In this document: one piece after another, positions 1-6,128 of the stretch
Position numbering within the stretch: the stretch's first letter is position 1
Layout of the letters: every line of letters starts with the position of its first letter
From: DATBFX01 sp036558305
GTDB lineage: Bacteria; Chloroflexota; Chloroflexia; Thermomicrobiales; UBA6265
Length of the DNA: 7,178 nt
Reading direction: 5' to 3'
Assembly (NCBI GenBank): GCA_036558305.1
Contig: DATBFX010000202.1
Location: 1 to 7,178, forward strand
Translations under genes and position numbers: made by a program
The notes under the pieces: generated by a model
The model's database searches: none
What the model was told of the DNA's origin: nothing
What the model saw: the letters and a program-made list of their open reading frames with translations, nothing else

Positions 1-924
1 GGTGTTACCGGGCGCGGAGTCGCAGGCGCACACCGCGCGTTCGGGCGTCTGGCAGCAGAGGCCCTCGGTGGTATAGGAGCCGCAGGTGACCGGGCCATTG
101 CAGGTGGTGCCGGCCGGGCAGGTGGGCGGGGCGAGCACGCAGGCGCCGTGCTTGCACTCGTAGAGGAGGGGACAACAGTTCCCGTGCGAGCACTGCCGGG
201 CGGGTGGGCAGCAGGAGTTTGTCTTCTTGTCGAAGGTGTATCCCTTCGGGCAGCAGGTGTAGCCGTGGCAGACCTGATCACCGCAGCACGGTATGTGGTG
301 ATCAGCATCGCAATCGAACTGACCGCATTGGCAATCGCCGAAGAAGCAGCCTGTGCCCGCGGGACAGTGGTGATCGCACGCGCCGCAGTGCTTCCGATCG
401 GACGTCAGGTCGCGGCAGGTACCGCCGCAGCAGGTCTGACCCTCTGGGCACGTCTTGCCACACTTGCGGCAGTGGTTGCGATCGACCGTGATTTCGACGC
501 ATCTGCCGGAGCAGAGGGCCTGACCTTCGGGACAGTGGCACTTGCCCTCAACGCACGTCGCGCTGGCTGGGCAGCGGTGGCCGCAGGTGCCGCAATTGTC
601 TTTGTCGATGAGTGGGTGCCTGCAAACGCCCCCGCAGCAGAGTCCCCCCTCCGGGCAGATCTTCCCGCAACCATTGCAGTGGCTGGGGTCAACCGTGATC
701 TCGACGCACTTGCCGGCGCAGCAGGCCTCAAAACCAACCTCGCAGCAATTGCCGGAGCAGAGGTGACCGCCGGGGCAGGGAGTGGGCGGTGCCGCGGACA
801 CGGGCGGGGCCAGCGCGTGGGTCAGACCGCCGGCCAATGCGGCGGCCACTGCCCGGGTCAGCGCACGGCGTGTCGATTCGCTGGAAAGTGACCGCGCCAA
901 GTTATCGAATCTACGGCCGTCCAT
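1..924 (-). CDS. Exported Cys-rich repeat protein, STIG1-like (3' end beyond window)
   Basis: The frame is open for 308 codons from ATG 924 to the left edge without a stop, so the C-terminus is missing. GGAGAAG at 933-939 lies 8 nt before the ATG. Residues 1-48 form an export signal: MDGRRFDNLARSL, then STRR, a hydrophobic Ala/Leu stretch and a likely AxA-type cleavage site near VSAAPP. This resembles the N-termini of many exported Thermomicrobia-type proteins, though the Tat motif is degenerate. From residue 49 on I count 53 Cys in 260 residues, in patterns such as DxxxCGxCGxxCPxGxxCCxGxC, which recall STIG1-like Cys-rich modules. Residues 69-137 and 138-206 are a tandem duplication. After residue 207 the pattern changes (CCGDQVCHGYTCCPKG). 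Export and heavy disulfide bonding are inferred. No catalytic motif is visible and the function is unknown; an extracellular structural or binding role is a guess. The long plus-strand open frame at 148-891 is its antisense shadow. Confidence 0.85.
   Translation of the reverse strand, partial: MDGRRFDNLARSLSSESTRRALTRAVAAALAGGLTHALAPPVSAAPPTPCPGGHLCSGNCCEVGFEACCAGKCVEITVDPSHCNGCGKICPEGGLCCGGVCRHPLIDKDNCGTCGHRCPASATCVEGKCHCPEGQALCSGRCVEITVDRNHCRKCGKTCPEGQTCCGGTCRDLTSDRKHCGACDHHCPAGTGCFFGDCQCGQFDCDADHHIPCCGDQVCHGYTCCPKGYTFDKKTNSCCPPARQCSHGNCCPLLYECKHGACVLAPPTCPAGTTCNGPVTCGSYTTEGLCCQTPERAVCACDSAPGNT
307..720 (-). repeat. Internal tandem duplication (2 x 207 bp) in the Cys-rich gene
   Basis: Codons for residues 69-137 (514-720) and 138-206 (307-513) align without gaps at a period of exactly 69 residues. 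By hand count about half of the residues are identical, including nearly all Cys and the block CVEITVD (residues 73-79 and 142-148), CGK.CPEG and CCGG.C. Each unit itself holds two shorter Cys modules, each opened by an acidic-plus-HC or NC motif (for example DPSHC and DKDNC). Confidence 0.8.
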
Positions 925-1137
925 CGACGCATCTTCTCCGCGTCCAGATCGCGATGGTCGTCAAATCATCCGCGGCCATGCATTCACCAGGCAGGTCGAA
1001 GTTTCGACATCGGTATGCCGAGGTCGCCGCCGCAGCGGGAATGGTCCGGACGCCCACTGGCGAAGCGCAGGACCGGAAACATTTGATCAGGAAAATACAC
1101 AACCGGGCCGGTCTCTGCATCGTACGCCGGTCGGTTA

Positions 1138-1161
1138 GCAATTGCATGCAAAGATTATCTT
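1138..1161. promoter_or_regulatory. Cluster of three overlapping palindromes in an AT-rich island
   Basis: Three perfect palindromes sit end to end: GCAATTGC (1138-1145), TTGCATGCAA (1142-1151) and AAGATTATCTT (1151-1161, odd centre). They lie in the most AT-rich patch of the 461-nt gap, about 215-240 nt upstream of the Cys-rich gene start. On the minus strand GATAAT (within 1154-1160) resembles a -10 box, but no good -35 stands 16-18 nt before it. An operator or promoter region for the Cys-rich gene is plausible but unproven. Confidence 0.3.
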
Positions 1162-1342
1162 GAGTACCACGTATTAAGGTCGTCTTCGCGACCCCGCCGA
1201 TGAGGACGCCGCGTGCCGGGCACCGTCTGGCCAACCGGTTAATGACCCGCGGATCGGTGCGCCCGGAGGTTGGCCTCGGCGCTACCCCGGTCGTCGTGAG
1301 GAAGACCCTGGCATCAGGGGGACTCGGAACGCACGGAGAATG

Positions 1343-1365
1343 GCCGGGGCACCGTGCTGCCCGGC
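1343..1365 (-). terminator. Possible terminator hairpin after the oxidoreductase
   Basis: The arms are GCCGGGGCA (1343-1351) and TGCCCGGC (1358-1365), with a 6-nt loop and one bulged G, giving eight base pairs that are nearly all G-C. Read on the minus strand it begins about 20 nt after the oxidoreductase stop codon. It is followed only by a weak pyrimidine stretch (ATTCTCC), not a true T-tract, so an intrinsic terminator is only a possibility. Confidence 0.3.
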
Positions 1366-1385
1366 GCCCTGCCCAGAATGCGCGT

Positions 1386-2414
1386 TCAGCCGACCGGAGT
1401 TGTCAGGCCGCTCGCCGCGGAGGCGGTCGCGGCGAGGGCGACGGCGAGGGAGCGGATACCGTCTTCGCCGGTGGCGGCCGGTTGGCCGGTGCCGAGGACG
1501 GCGCCGTTGAAAAGGCGGACGGAGCGGGTGTAGAGGTCTTCGTGGGGGCCGGGGTCGACGGTCTCGCTCTTGTCGCCGCGACGCAGGGTGATGCTCCCGA
1601 TCGGGGCCTGGGTCATGACGTCCCGGCCGACGAGGGAACCTTCGGTGCCGTGGACCTCGAACCCGGTGCCGGTGTGGCGGATGGTGAAGGCGTCGTGGAA
1701 CTGGGCGAGGAGTCCGCTTTCGAAACGGATGACGCCCATCACGGCGTCGGCGAGTCCGGCGGCAGCCATGCCCTGGCTCGCGGTGAGGGCGGTGACTTCG
1801 ACCGGTTCGTCGTCGAGGACGAAGCGGAGGGTATCGGCGTCGTGGACCGTGATGTCGAGGATGACGCCGCCGCCGGCCTCGGGCCGGCCGATCCTCCAAC
1901 CCTGGAGGTGTTCGGGCAGGTAAACGGCGTGGAAGACGCGCGCGGCCAGTGGCCGGCCGATCGCACCGTCCTTGATCAAACGGCGCAAGCTGCGGTGGAT
2001 GACGGCGTTGCGGAGGTGGTGGTTGGTACCCATCACGACACCGGCGGTGTGGCAGGCGGCGACCATCGCCCGCGCATCGTCGAGGGAGAGGGCGAGCGGC
2101 TTTTCGCAGAGCACGTGTTTGCCGGCCCGGGCAGCGGCGAGCGTCTGCTCCTTATGGAGATCGTTGGTGGTGCTGACGTAGACGACGTCGACGGCGGGAT
2201 CGGCGAGGAGTTCTTTTACGGTCGAGTGGGATGTGGGAATCGCGTGCTCTCTCGCGAAAGCGCGACCGCGCTCGGGATTGCTACTGGCGACGGCGACGAC
2301 GCGGCTGTTCGGTTGGGTATTGATCGCGCGGATCATGTAGGAGCCGGCGATCGTGCTGGCACCGATCAGGCCCCAGCCGAGGGAGGTTGCTTGGCCCGTA
2401 GCAGCAGCCACCAT
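1386..2414 (-). CDS. Gfo/Idh/MocA-family NAD(P)-dependent oxidoreductase
   Basis: The 342-residue product has the usual length for this family of dehydrogenases, which oxidise sugars, inositols and related polyols. An N-terminal Rossmann fold is marked by WGLIGAS (residues 14-20), where the nucleotide-binding Gly pattern is slightly altered, and by VDVVYVSTTNDLH (75-87). The signature EKPLALSLDDA follows, with EKP at residues 104-106 and Lys105 as the expected catalytic or cofactor-contacting Lys. The C-terminal domain carries GGGVILDITVHDADTLRF (181-198) with Asp187 and His191 at the active-site positions typical of the family. ATG 2414 has a strong AAGGAG at 2421-2426, 6 nt upstream; the open frame that continues upstream overlaps the neighbouring gene out of frame and is not real coding. 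It starts 26 nt after the stop of the secreted-protein gene, so the two are probably cotranscribed. Substrate cannot be told from sequence. Confidence 0.93.
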   Translation of the reverse strand: MVAAATGQATSLGWGLIGASTIAGSYMIRAINTQPNSRVVAVASSNPERGRAFAREHAIPTSHSTVKELLADPAVDVVYVSTTNDLHKEQTLAAARAGKHVLCEKPLALSLDDARAMVAACHTAGVVMGTNHHLRNAVIHRSLRRLIKDGAIGRPLAARVFHAVYLPEHLQGWRIGRPEAGGGVILDITVHDADTLRFVLDDEPVEVTALTASQGMAAAGLADAVMGVIRFESGLLAQFHDAFTIRHTGTGFEVHGTEGSLVGRDVMTQAPIGSITLRRGDKSETVDPGPHEDLYTRSVRLFNGAVLGTGQPAATGEDGIRSLAVALAATASAASGLTTPVG

Positions 2415-2440
2415 CCGCGTCTCCTTCGGCCGGTTGTGGC

Positions 2441-3592
2441 TCACTGGTAGATGACGAGGACGGGAGAGGGATCGAGGCCGACGACCTCGGCCGGCGTCAT
2501 CAACGGCGAATCCTGACGATAGAAGAGTTTGATCCCGGCCAGCTTGACACCGCGATCGCCGGTGAAGACGCGATAGAGTTCCTGCTTGATCGCGGGTTCG
2601 CCGTAGCCGTCGAAGTCGATCACGAGTTGGACGCCGGGAACGGCCTCGAGTTTCGCATCGTTGCGGAGCATCCCCTCGGTGAAGCGGTGGACGATCAGGA
2701 TCTTCGGCGGCAGGCCGAGTTGGTCGACGATCTGGCCGAGGGCGTCCTGCGCGTACGAAACGTCCGAGGCATCGATCCCCCCGATGTCCGAGCCGGGGGC
2801 AACGCCCGATGGCGTCGCGAATTCGGGATCCAGCGCCAGGTGGACAAAGGGTTTCTCCAGCCACTTGCGGACCGACTCGATCTCGGCCTTGACGGTGCTG
2901 TGGCCGATCTGGACATCGAGGATCAGCAGCAGACCGTTCTGCTCGCAGAAGTTGGCGTAGTCGTCGATCAGATCGGCGCCGGTGTGCATCAAGTAGGTGT
3001 TGTTTTCGGCGGGCCAGTCCTGACCGACCGACGCGATCACCTCGAAGGCGGGGAGGACGGGATGCGAGGGATCGGCGGCTTCGTAGCTGGCCGCTTGCTC
3101 GCGCAGCTTGGCGAGCAGCCCCTCCTTGTCGTTCGGGTATTCGCCGAGGATACCCATCGTGTCGTTGAGGGGGTGACCGTAGAAGGAGAGGATCCGGTAA
3201 TGGGGGAGCAGCTCGCCGTCGGCACCGGCGACGGTTGTCGCTTCGCCAACGTTGATACCCGGTACGAGCGTGGCGGTCGGACCGGACAGCGCAGCCTCGG
3301 TGATGACGGTTTGGGCCGAGGCAGTCGGGGTCGGACCGGTCGCGGCGTTCTGCCCGCCGGCGGCCGGAGCGGCGTTGCTGGCCCGACTCGGTTCGCCGCC
3401 GCCGCTCGCGAAGGCCGTACCGAAAACGAGTAGGAGGACGAGGATCCCGATCAGGGCACGGTCCGAGGGGAACCAGATCGGCAAGGACGGGATGCGGCGA
3501 ACCGGCAGCTCGGGCGGTGCCTGCAGCCACTCGCGCGAGAACGGTTTGGGCCCCGGTGGGCGCGCCTCCCCCGTGGCTACACGGAACGGCAT
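2441..3592 (-). CDS. Membrane-anchored secreted protein, TIM-barrel-like domain, unknown function
   Basis: From ATG 3592 the product is 383 residues. A basic/Pro-rich N-terminus leads to one hydrophobic segment (residues about 46-63, LIGILVLLLVFGTAFA), an Ala/Thr/Pro/Gly linker to about 127, and an extracellular domain to the end. That domain alternates strand-like and helix-like stretches: YGHPLND (138-144), LILDVQIG (223-230), HLALDPEF (251-258), ILIVHRFTEGM (298-308), VIDFDGYG (324-331), LFYRQDSPLMTPAE (356-369) and the closing VLVIYQ. This resembles uncharacterised secreted proteins of Actinobacteria and Chloroflexota with acidic residues at strand ends, so a TIM-barrel hydrolase-like fold is inferred; no glycosidase family can be named. 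The frame opens further to ATG 3811 (456 aa), but that extension is Arg-rich, has no ribosome site, and its ATG lies within a predicted promoter. ATG 3592 has GGAAG 3 nt upstream, somewhat close. The start is uncertain, the gene is not. Confidence 0.85.
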   Translation of the reverse strand: MPFRVATGEARPPGPKPFSREWLQAPPELPVRRIPSLPIWFPSDRALIGILVLLLVFGTAFASGGGEPSRASNAAPAAGGQNAATGPTPTASAQTVITEAALSGPTATLVPGINVGEATTVAGADGELLPHYRILSFYGHPLNDTMGILGEYPNDKEGLLAKLREQAASYEAADPSHPVLPAFEVIASVGQDWPAENNTYLMHTGADLIDDYANFCEQNGLLLILDVQIGHSTVKAEIESVRKWLEKPFVHLALDPEFATPSGVAPGSDIGGIDASDVSYAQDALGQIVDQLGLPPKILIVHRFTEGMLRNDAKLEAVPGVQLVIDFDGYGEPAIKQELYRVFTGDRGVKLAGIKLFYRQDSPLMTPAEVVGLDPSPVLVIYQ

Positions 3593-3811
3593 CGGCTTCC
3601 AATTCGCGCGTGGCCGCGCCCGCGCGCGAACAGCAAGCAGCGGATGTGACGGGGTTGCATCTCGTCGCAGTCTCCGAGCGGCGCCACCGCGAGCGCGGAG
3701 CGTCGTCCGCGTGTAGCCGGGCGCATTGGCAACCGCATCGATCCGAACGCTCGGCAACGGCGTTGACCGGACCGAGCCCAATCGACGCCGCGGGTCGAGC
3801 GAGAGGATCAT

Positions 3812-3839
3812 AGGATAAGTGGCACAGGACTCTTGTCAA
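3812..3839 (-). promoter_or_regulatory. Predicted sigma-70-type promoter for the TIM-barrel/oxidoreductase pair
   Basis: On the minus strand a perfect -35 TTGACA (3834-3839) is followed after 16 nt by TATCCT (3812-3817). A better -10 match, TATGAT (3807-3812), stands at a poor 21-nt distance. The site lies in the short gap after the transpeptidase stop codon and faces the TIM-barrel-like gene. Transcription would begin near 3804-3806, downstream of the first A of ATG 3811, which argues that translation starts at a later codon such as 3592 and leaves a leader of about 210 nt. Confidence 0.55.
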
Positions 3840-3845
3840 GGAGTC
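3828..3845. promoter_or_regulatory. Inverted repeat over the -35 box
   Basis: GACTC (3828-3832) and GAGTC (3841-3845) are perfect inverted arms around 8 nt that contain most of the TTGACA box. The spacing is small enough for a repressor operator or a weak hairpin about 12 nt after the transpeptidase stop codon. No T-tract follows, so terminator function is unlikely. The arms are short and chance occurrence cannot be excluded. Confidence 0.25.
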
Positions 3846-3856
3846 GAAGTCGTTCG

Positions 3857-5419
3857 TCAGACCTGGCGGATGTAGACCGGCAGTCCGATGTCCGCCCAAT
3901 CCCAGAAAAAGCGGGAGTCGTCCAGGAGCAGGTTGAGGCAGCCGTGGCTACCCGGACGGCCGATCGTTTCGGGGGTGCGCCACCAGGCGAAGTGGATGGC
4001 GTGGCCGCGCTCGGTGAAGTACTGGGTAAAGAGGACGTCTTGGAGTTTGTAGTAGTGCTCGGCACCGATCGCGCCGCTCGTCATCGTCTCGTTGGCGACG
4101 CGGTTGTTGATGGCGTAGAGACCGGTCGGCGTTTCCCACCCCGCCATACCGGTGGTCGCGACGGCGACGTGCACGGAATCGCGGCCGTTGTAAGCGGTCA
4201 TCAGTTGCTGAGTCAGGTGGACATCGATCCAGAGCCCGTCGGTCGGCGCGTCGTCCGGCAGCGGCGGCGGCAGGACGGGGGCATTGCGGCCGACGTTGCG
4301 GGCGTAGATGAAGCGGTGCGGTCCCACCTGTGCCCATTCGTCCGCACCCTCGAAGACCTCTTCGCCCTTGACCCAGGCGGTGACCGTCAGGGGATCGCCG
4401 TACTGGAGGACGTCGACGACCTGCGATTTGGTCGTCGGCGCTGCCCTGACGTTCGTCTCGCCCAGGGCAGCACCCTGCCAGATCGCGGGGTTCCAATCGG
4501 CGGTGGCGATCGTCTGGAGTTTGGGGGGTTCTTTCAGGAAATCCGACGAGACCCAGCCGGCGTAGCCGTCGGCGTAACCGGGGATCCAGTCGCCGCGGCT
4601 GCCGACGGGGGAGATGAATTCGGCGTTGTCGGGGAGGACCATGATGACGTCGTCGTCGAGGCTGGGGCCGGAGCGAAGGCGGAGACCATCCTCGGACTTG
4701 ACGAGTTTGGTCGTCCCGCCGGTGGGCGGCGCCGGTTGGAAGGCGGGATCGCCGAGGAGACCGTTGGCCTCGGCCAGCAACCGGCCGTAGGGCCGGACGC
4801 GTACGTCGTTCTTGCCGTGGTCTTCAAGGACGGCGCGCTCGAAGACCTGGACGGTGGCGCTGCTCTCGGTATCCTCGAAGGACTCGGACAGCGGCAAGCC
4901 GAAGATCGGCAGATCGCCGTACTTCGACCAGAAGCCGGCGATGCGACCGGAGATGGTGTGGCCGCTTTCAGCAAAGAACCGGCAGGAGGACGAAGACGAG
5001 CAGCCGCTCACCTTGCGGCGGGCGGAGGCCGGCGCGACTTTGGTCAAGACGTCCGGCGGCAAATGTTGGCCCTGGACATCCCAGGGTGCTTCGAGCGAGG
5101 GGTCGTAGACGAGTGTCATGCCTTCGAACGTTTGGACGAGACCGAGGTCGGGGTCGTACCGCTCCTCGGAGAGGGGAATCCCGAGGGTCTTTTCACCGCC
5201 TGCCGCCGTCCAGATTTCGAGATAGGGGGACGCCAGGTTGTGTCCGGTCGCGGCGAAATAGCGCGTGCCGTCGGATCGGTTGTCGTCGCTGTGGGTAGGC
5301 TCGATCGGGGTGGCGAGGGCATGGGGTGGACCGAGTTGGGTTGCCACGACGAGAGCGGGCGGGAGGGCAAGGGCCGTCCGTCTTGACAGGCGACGATCGG
5401 GTTTCAATGACTTGATCAT
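3857..5419 (-). CDS. Exported L,D-transpeptidase (YkuD) with two ETGH-type repeats and two SH3-like domains
   Basis: This 520-residue protein probably cross-links peptidoglycan stem peptides (3-3 bonds) or attaches proteins to the wall, acting outside the membrane. Residues 1-36 are a Tat-type signal (RRLSRRTALAL, cleavage near HALA). Two related repeats follow: 54-105 (YFAATGH, GGEKTLGIPLSEE, VQTFEGMTL) and 148-200 (FFAESGH, GDLPIFGLPLSES, VQVFERAVL), with a Ser-rich linker between Cys140 and Cys146. SH3-like domains lie at about 238-298 (DGLRLRSGPS, GYAGWVSSDFL) and 318-378 (ETNVRAAPTT). The YkuD catalytic domain spans about 395-520, with His476 and SHGCLN at 491-496; Cys494 is the nucleophile, and the 14-residue gap from His476 to Ser491 fits the family motif. 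The residue after His476 is Phe, where Gly is common. ATG 5419 has GGAG 6 nt upstream. The gene stands alone, divergent from the cupin. Confidence 0.93.
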   Translation of the reverse strand: MIKSLKPDRRLSRRTALALPPALVVATQLGPPHALATPIEPTHSDDNRSDGTRYFAATGHNLASPYLEIWTAAGGEKTLGIPLSEERYDPDLGLVQTFEGMTLVYDPSLEAPWDVQGQHLPPDVLTKVAPASARRKVSGCSSSSSCRFFAESGHTISGRIAGFWSKYGDLPIFGLPLSESFEDTESSATVQVFERAVLEDHGKNDVRVRPYGRLLAEANGLLGDPAFQPAPPTGGTTKLVKSEDGLRLRSGPSLDDDVIMVLPDNAEFISPVGSRGDWIPGYADGYAGWVSSDFLKEPPKLQTIATADWNPAIWQGAALGETNVRAAPTTKSQVVDVLQYGDPLTVTAWVKGEEVFEGADEWAQVGPHRFIYARNVGRNAPVLPPPLPDDAPTDGLWIDVHLTQQLMTAYNGRDSVHVAVATTGMAGWETPTGLYAINNRVANETMTSGAIGAEHYYKLQDVLFTQYFTERGHAIHFAWWRTPETIGRPGSHGCLNLLLDDSRFFWDWADIGLPVYIRQV

Positions 5420-5488
5420 GGTTGTCTCCGGTGAACCAATCCGCTGTAAAAGTGAACGTATTTTTGAGGTAGGTGGTTTCGCAGACGG

Positions 5489-5528
5489 CCCTCACCCCCG
5501 GCCCCTCTCCCTTCCGAGGGCGAGGGGG
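5489..5528. repeat. GC-rich hairpin repeat (CCCTCACCCCCGGCCCCTC type)
   Basis: The segment begins CCCTCACCCCCGGCCCCTC and folds into an 11-bp stem with one mismatch (5502-5512 with 5517-5527) around a TCCG loop. I recall near-identical CCCTCACCCCCGGCCCCTCTCCC hairpins scattered through intergenic DNA of many high-GC genomes, so this is probably one copy of a dispersed element. It lies in the divergent gap between the transpeptidase (start 5419) and the cupin. The rest of that gap has an AT-rich patch (5440-5475) that probably holds promoters, but I found no convincing boxes. Confidence 0.6.
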
Positions 5529-5611
5529 TCTATGCGAGGCCCATACCGGAGCTCGCGAGGTCGGATAGACTGCCAGGGCGGGCGAGGAACGTGACCGGTG
5601 ATGGAGAAGGT

Positions 5612-5974
5612 ATGGTTTCCGGACAGAAGATCGTTCATGCGGACTTGCCGATCATCCCGAGTCCGAGCGGATTGCCGTCGCAGCACATCGTGACGGAGTC
5701 GGTCGGTGCGACGTCATTGTTTCTCGGTCAGCAATGGTTGCGGCCGGGCGATCGAGTGCTCTTGCATACCCATCCGGTCGAAGAGGCGGTGATGTTCCTA
5801 TCGGGGACAGGTGAAGCGACATTAGGAGAGGAGACGGTGCCGATCGGCGCCGGGGTCAGTCTGTTTTTCCCGGCGGGGCTGGTGCACGGCTTTCGAAATA
5901 CGGGGAGCGACGTGCTGCACGTGGTGATCGTGTTTCCCGTCCCGCACTTTGCGGAGACGACGATCGTGGAGTGA
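5612..5974 (+). CDS. Small single-domain cupin protein
   Basis: The 120-residue product is one cupin beta-barrel. Motif 1 is GDRVLLHTHPVEEAVMFLSG (residues 46-65) with His52, His54 and Glu58. Motif 2 is GVSLFFPAGLVHGFRN (81-96), an exact fit to G(x5)PxGxxHxxxN with His92. These residues would bind a divalent metal such as Mn, Fe, Ni or Zn. Small cupins range from enzymes (isomerases, dioxygenases, decarboxylases) to binding proteins, so the substrate is unknown. ATG 5612 has GGAGAAGG ending 1 nt before it (GGAG core at 5 nt). A GTG at 5591 would add seven residues, with a weaker GAGG nearby. Its stop codon TGA (5972-5974) falls inside the left arm of the heptamer-repeat element. The asparaginase gene follows on the same strand and may share its transcript. 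Confidence 0.9.
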   Translation: MVSGQKIVHADLPIIPSPSGLPSQHIVTESVGATSLFLGQQWLRPGDRVLLHTHPVEEAVMFLSGTGEATLGEETVPIGAGVSLFFPAGLVHGFRNTGSDVLHVVIVFPVPHFAETTIVE

Positions 5975-6021
5975 CGAGCTTCGAGCTTCGAGCTTCGAGC
6001 TTCGAGCTTCGAGCTTCGAGC
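5975..6021 (+). repeat. Tandem heptamer repeat, CGAGCTT x 6.7
   Basis: Six perfect head-to-tail copies of CGAGCTT occupy 5975-6016, followed by CGAGC (6017-6021). There is no sequence variation among copies, which suggests recent expansion or active homogenisation. The array starts at the base after the cupin stop codon. Confidence 0.95.
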
Positions 6022-6094
6022 GCGTACGCCGGGGCCGCGCCACCGGATCTGTTGGAACTGTCGGCGTCGCTTCGGGGCGGAAGCGCGGCACGAC

Positions 6095-6115
6095 AAGCTC
6101 GAAGCTCGAAGCTCG
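6095..6115 (-). repeat. Inverted heptamer repeat, AAGCTCG x 3
   Basis: Three perfect copies of AAGCTCG, the reverse complement of the left-hand heptamer, end 20 nt before the asparaginase start codon. With the flanking TCACT they form the right terminal arm of the element. Confidence 0.95.
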
Positions 6116-6128
6116 TCACTGAAGGGGT

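Larger units (their letters stand above)
925..1385. other. Non-coding stretch between Cys-rich gene and oxidoreductase
   Basis: This 461-nt gap lies upstream of the Cys-rich gene and downstream of the oxidoreductase, so it should hold the promoter of the first and the terminator of the second. Short open frames cross it on both strands (for example 911-1234 minus), but they are rich in Arg, Cys and Pro, lack convincing ribosome sites and match nothing I recognise. It contains an AT-rich island around 1136-1180 and a GC hairpin at 1343-1365, both listed separately. I could not identify a good -35/-10 pair. Confidence 0.6.
5970..6120. repeat. 151-bp heptamer-repeat element with perfect 26-bp terminal inverted repeats
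   Basis: The left end (5970-5995) reads AGTGA followed by three CGAGCTT units. The right end (6095-6120) is its exact reverse complement: three AAGCTCG units, then TCACT. Further CGAGCTT units continue inward from the left to 6021. The middle holds a GCGTACGC palindrome (6022-6029) and a CGCTTC/GAAGCG hairpin with a 6-nt loop (6068-6085). No transposase is encoded and I see no clear target-site duplication in the flanks (CGATCGTGG and GAAGGGGTC). It fills nearly all of the 161 nt between cupin stop and asparaginase start. Repeats of this kind, which translate as FELRASS or SSKLEAR in spurious ORFs, are known from several bacterial genomes; heptamer repeats have also been described in cyanobacteria. 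The mode of spread is unknown. Confidence 0.75.

Noticed and set aside
148..891. Plus-strand 247-codon open frame
   Set aside because: It is antisense to the Cys-rich gene; its Ala/Val-rich product is the mirror of Cys/Gly codons, and it lacks a sensible domain.
911..1234. Small minus-strand gene of 107 codons before the Cys-rich gene
   Set aside because: It overlaps the Cys-rich start in another frame, has no good ribosome site, and its composition is not protein-like.
1200..2450. Plus-strand 416-codon open frame
   Set aside because: It is antisense to the Gfo/Idh/MocA gene, whose family motifs are clear; the Gly/Val/Asp-rich product is typical of antisense frames in GC-rich DNA.
2627..3433. 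Plus-strand 268-codon open frame
   Set aside because: It is antisense to the TIM-barrel-like gene, with no recognisable motif.
1386..3899. Minus-strand 837-codon open frame suggesting a large fusion protein
   Set aside because: Only the last 342 codons are the oxidoreductase. The upstream part is Arg/Pro-rich, lies out of frame over the neighbouring secreted-protein gene, and a strong ribosome site precedes ATG 2414.
3833..5386. Plus-strand 517-codon open frame
   Set aside because: It is antisense to the L,D-transpeptidase, which has a signal peptide, domains and a catalytic SHGC motif.
5975..6115. CRISPR array
   Set aside because: The repeated units are 7 bp and contiguous, with no spacers; the right-hand copies are inverted.
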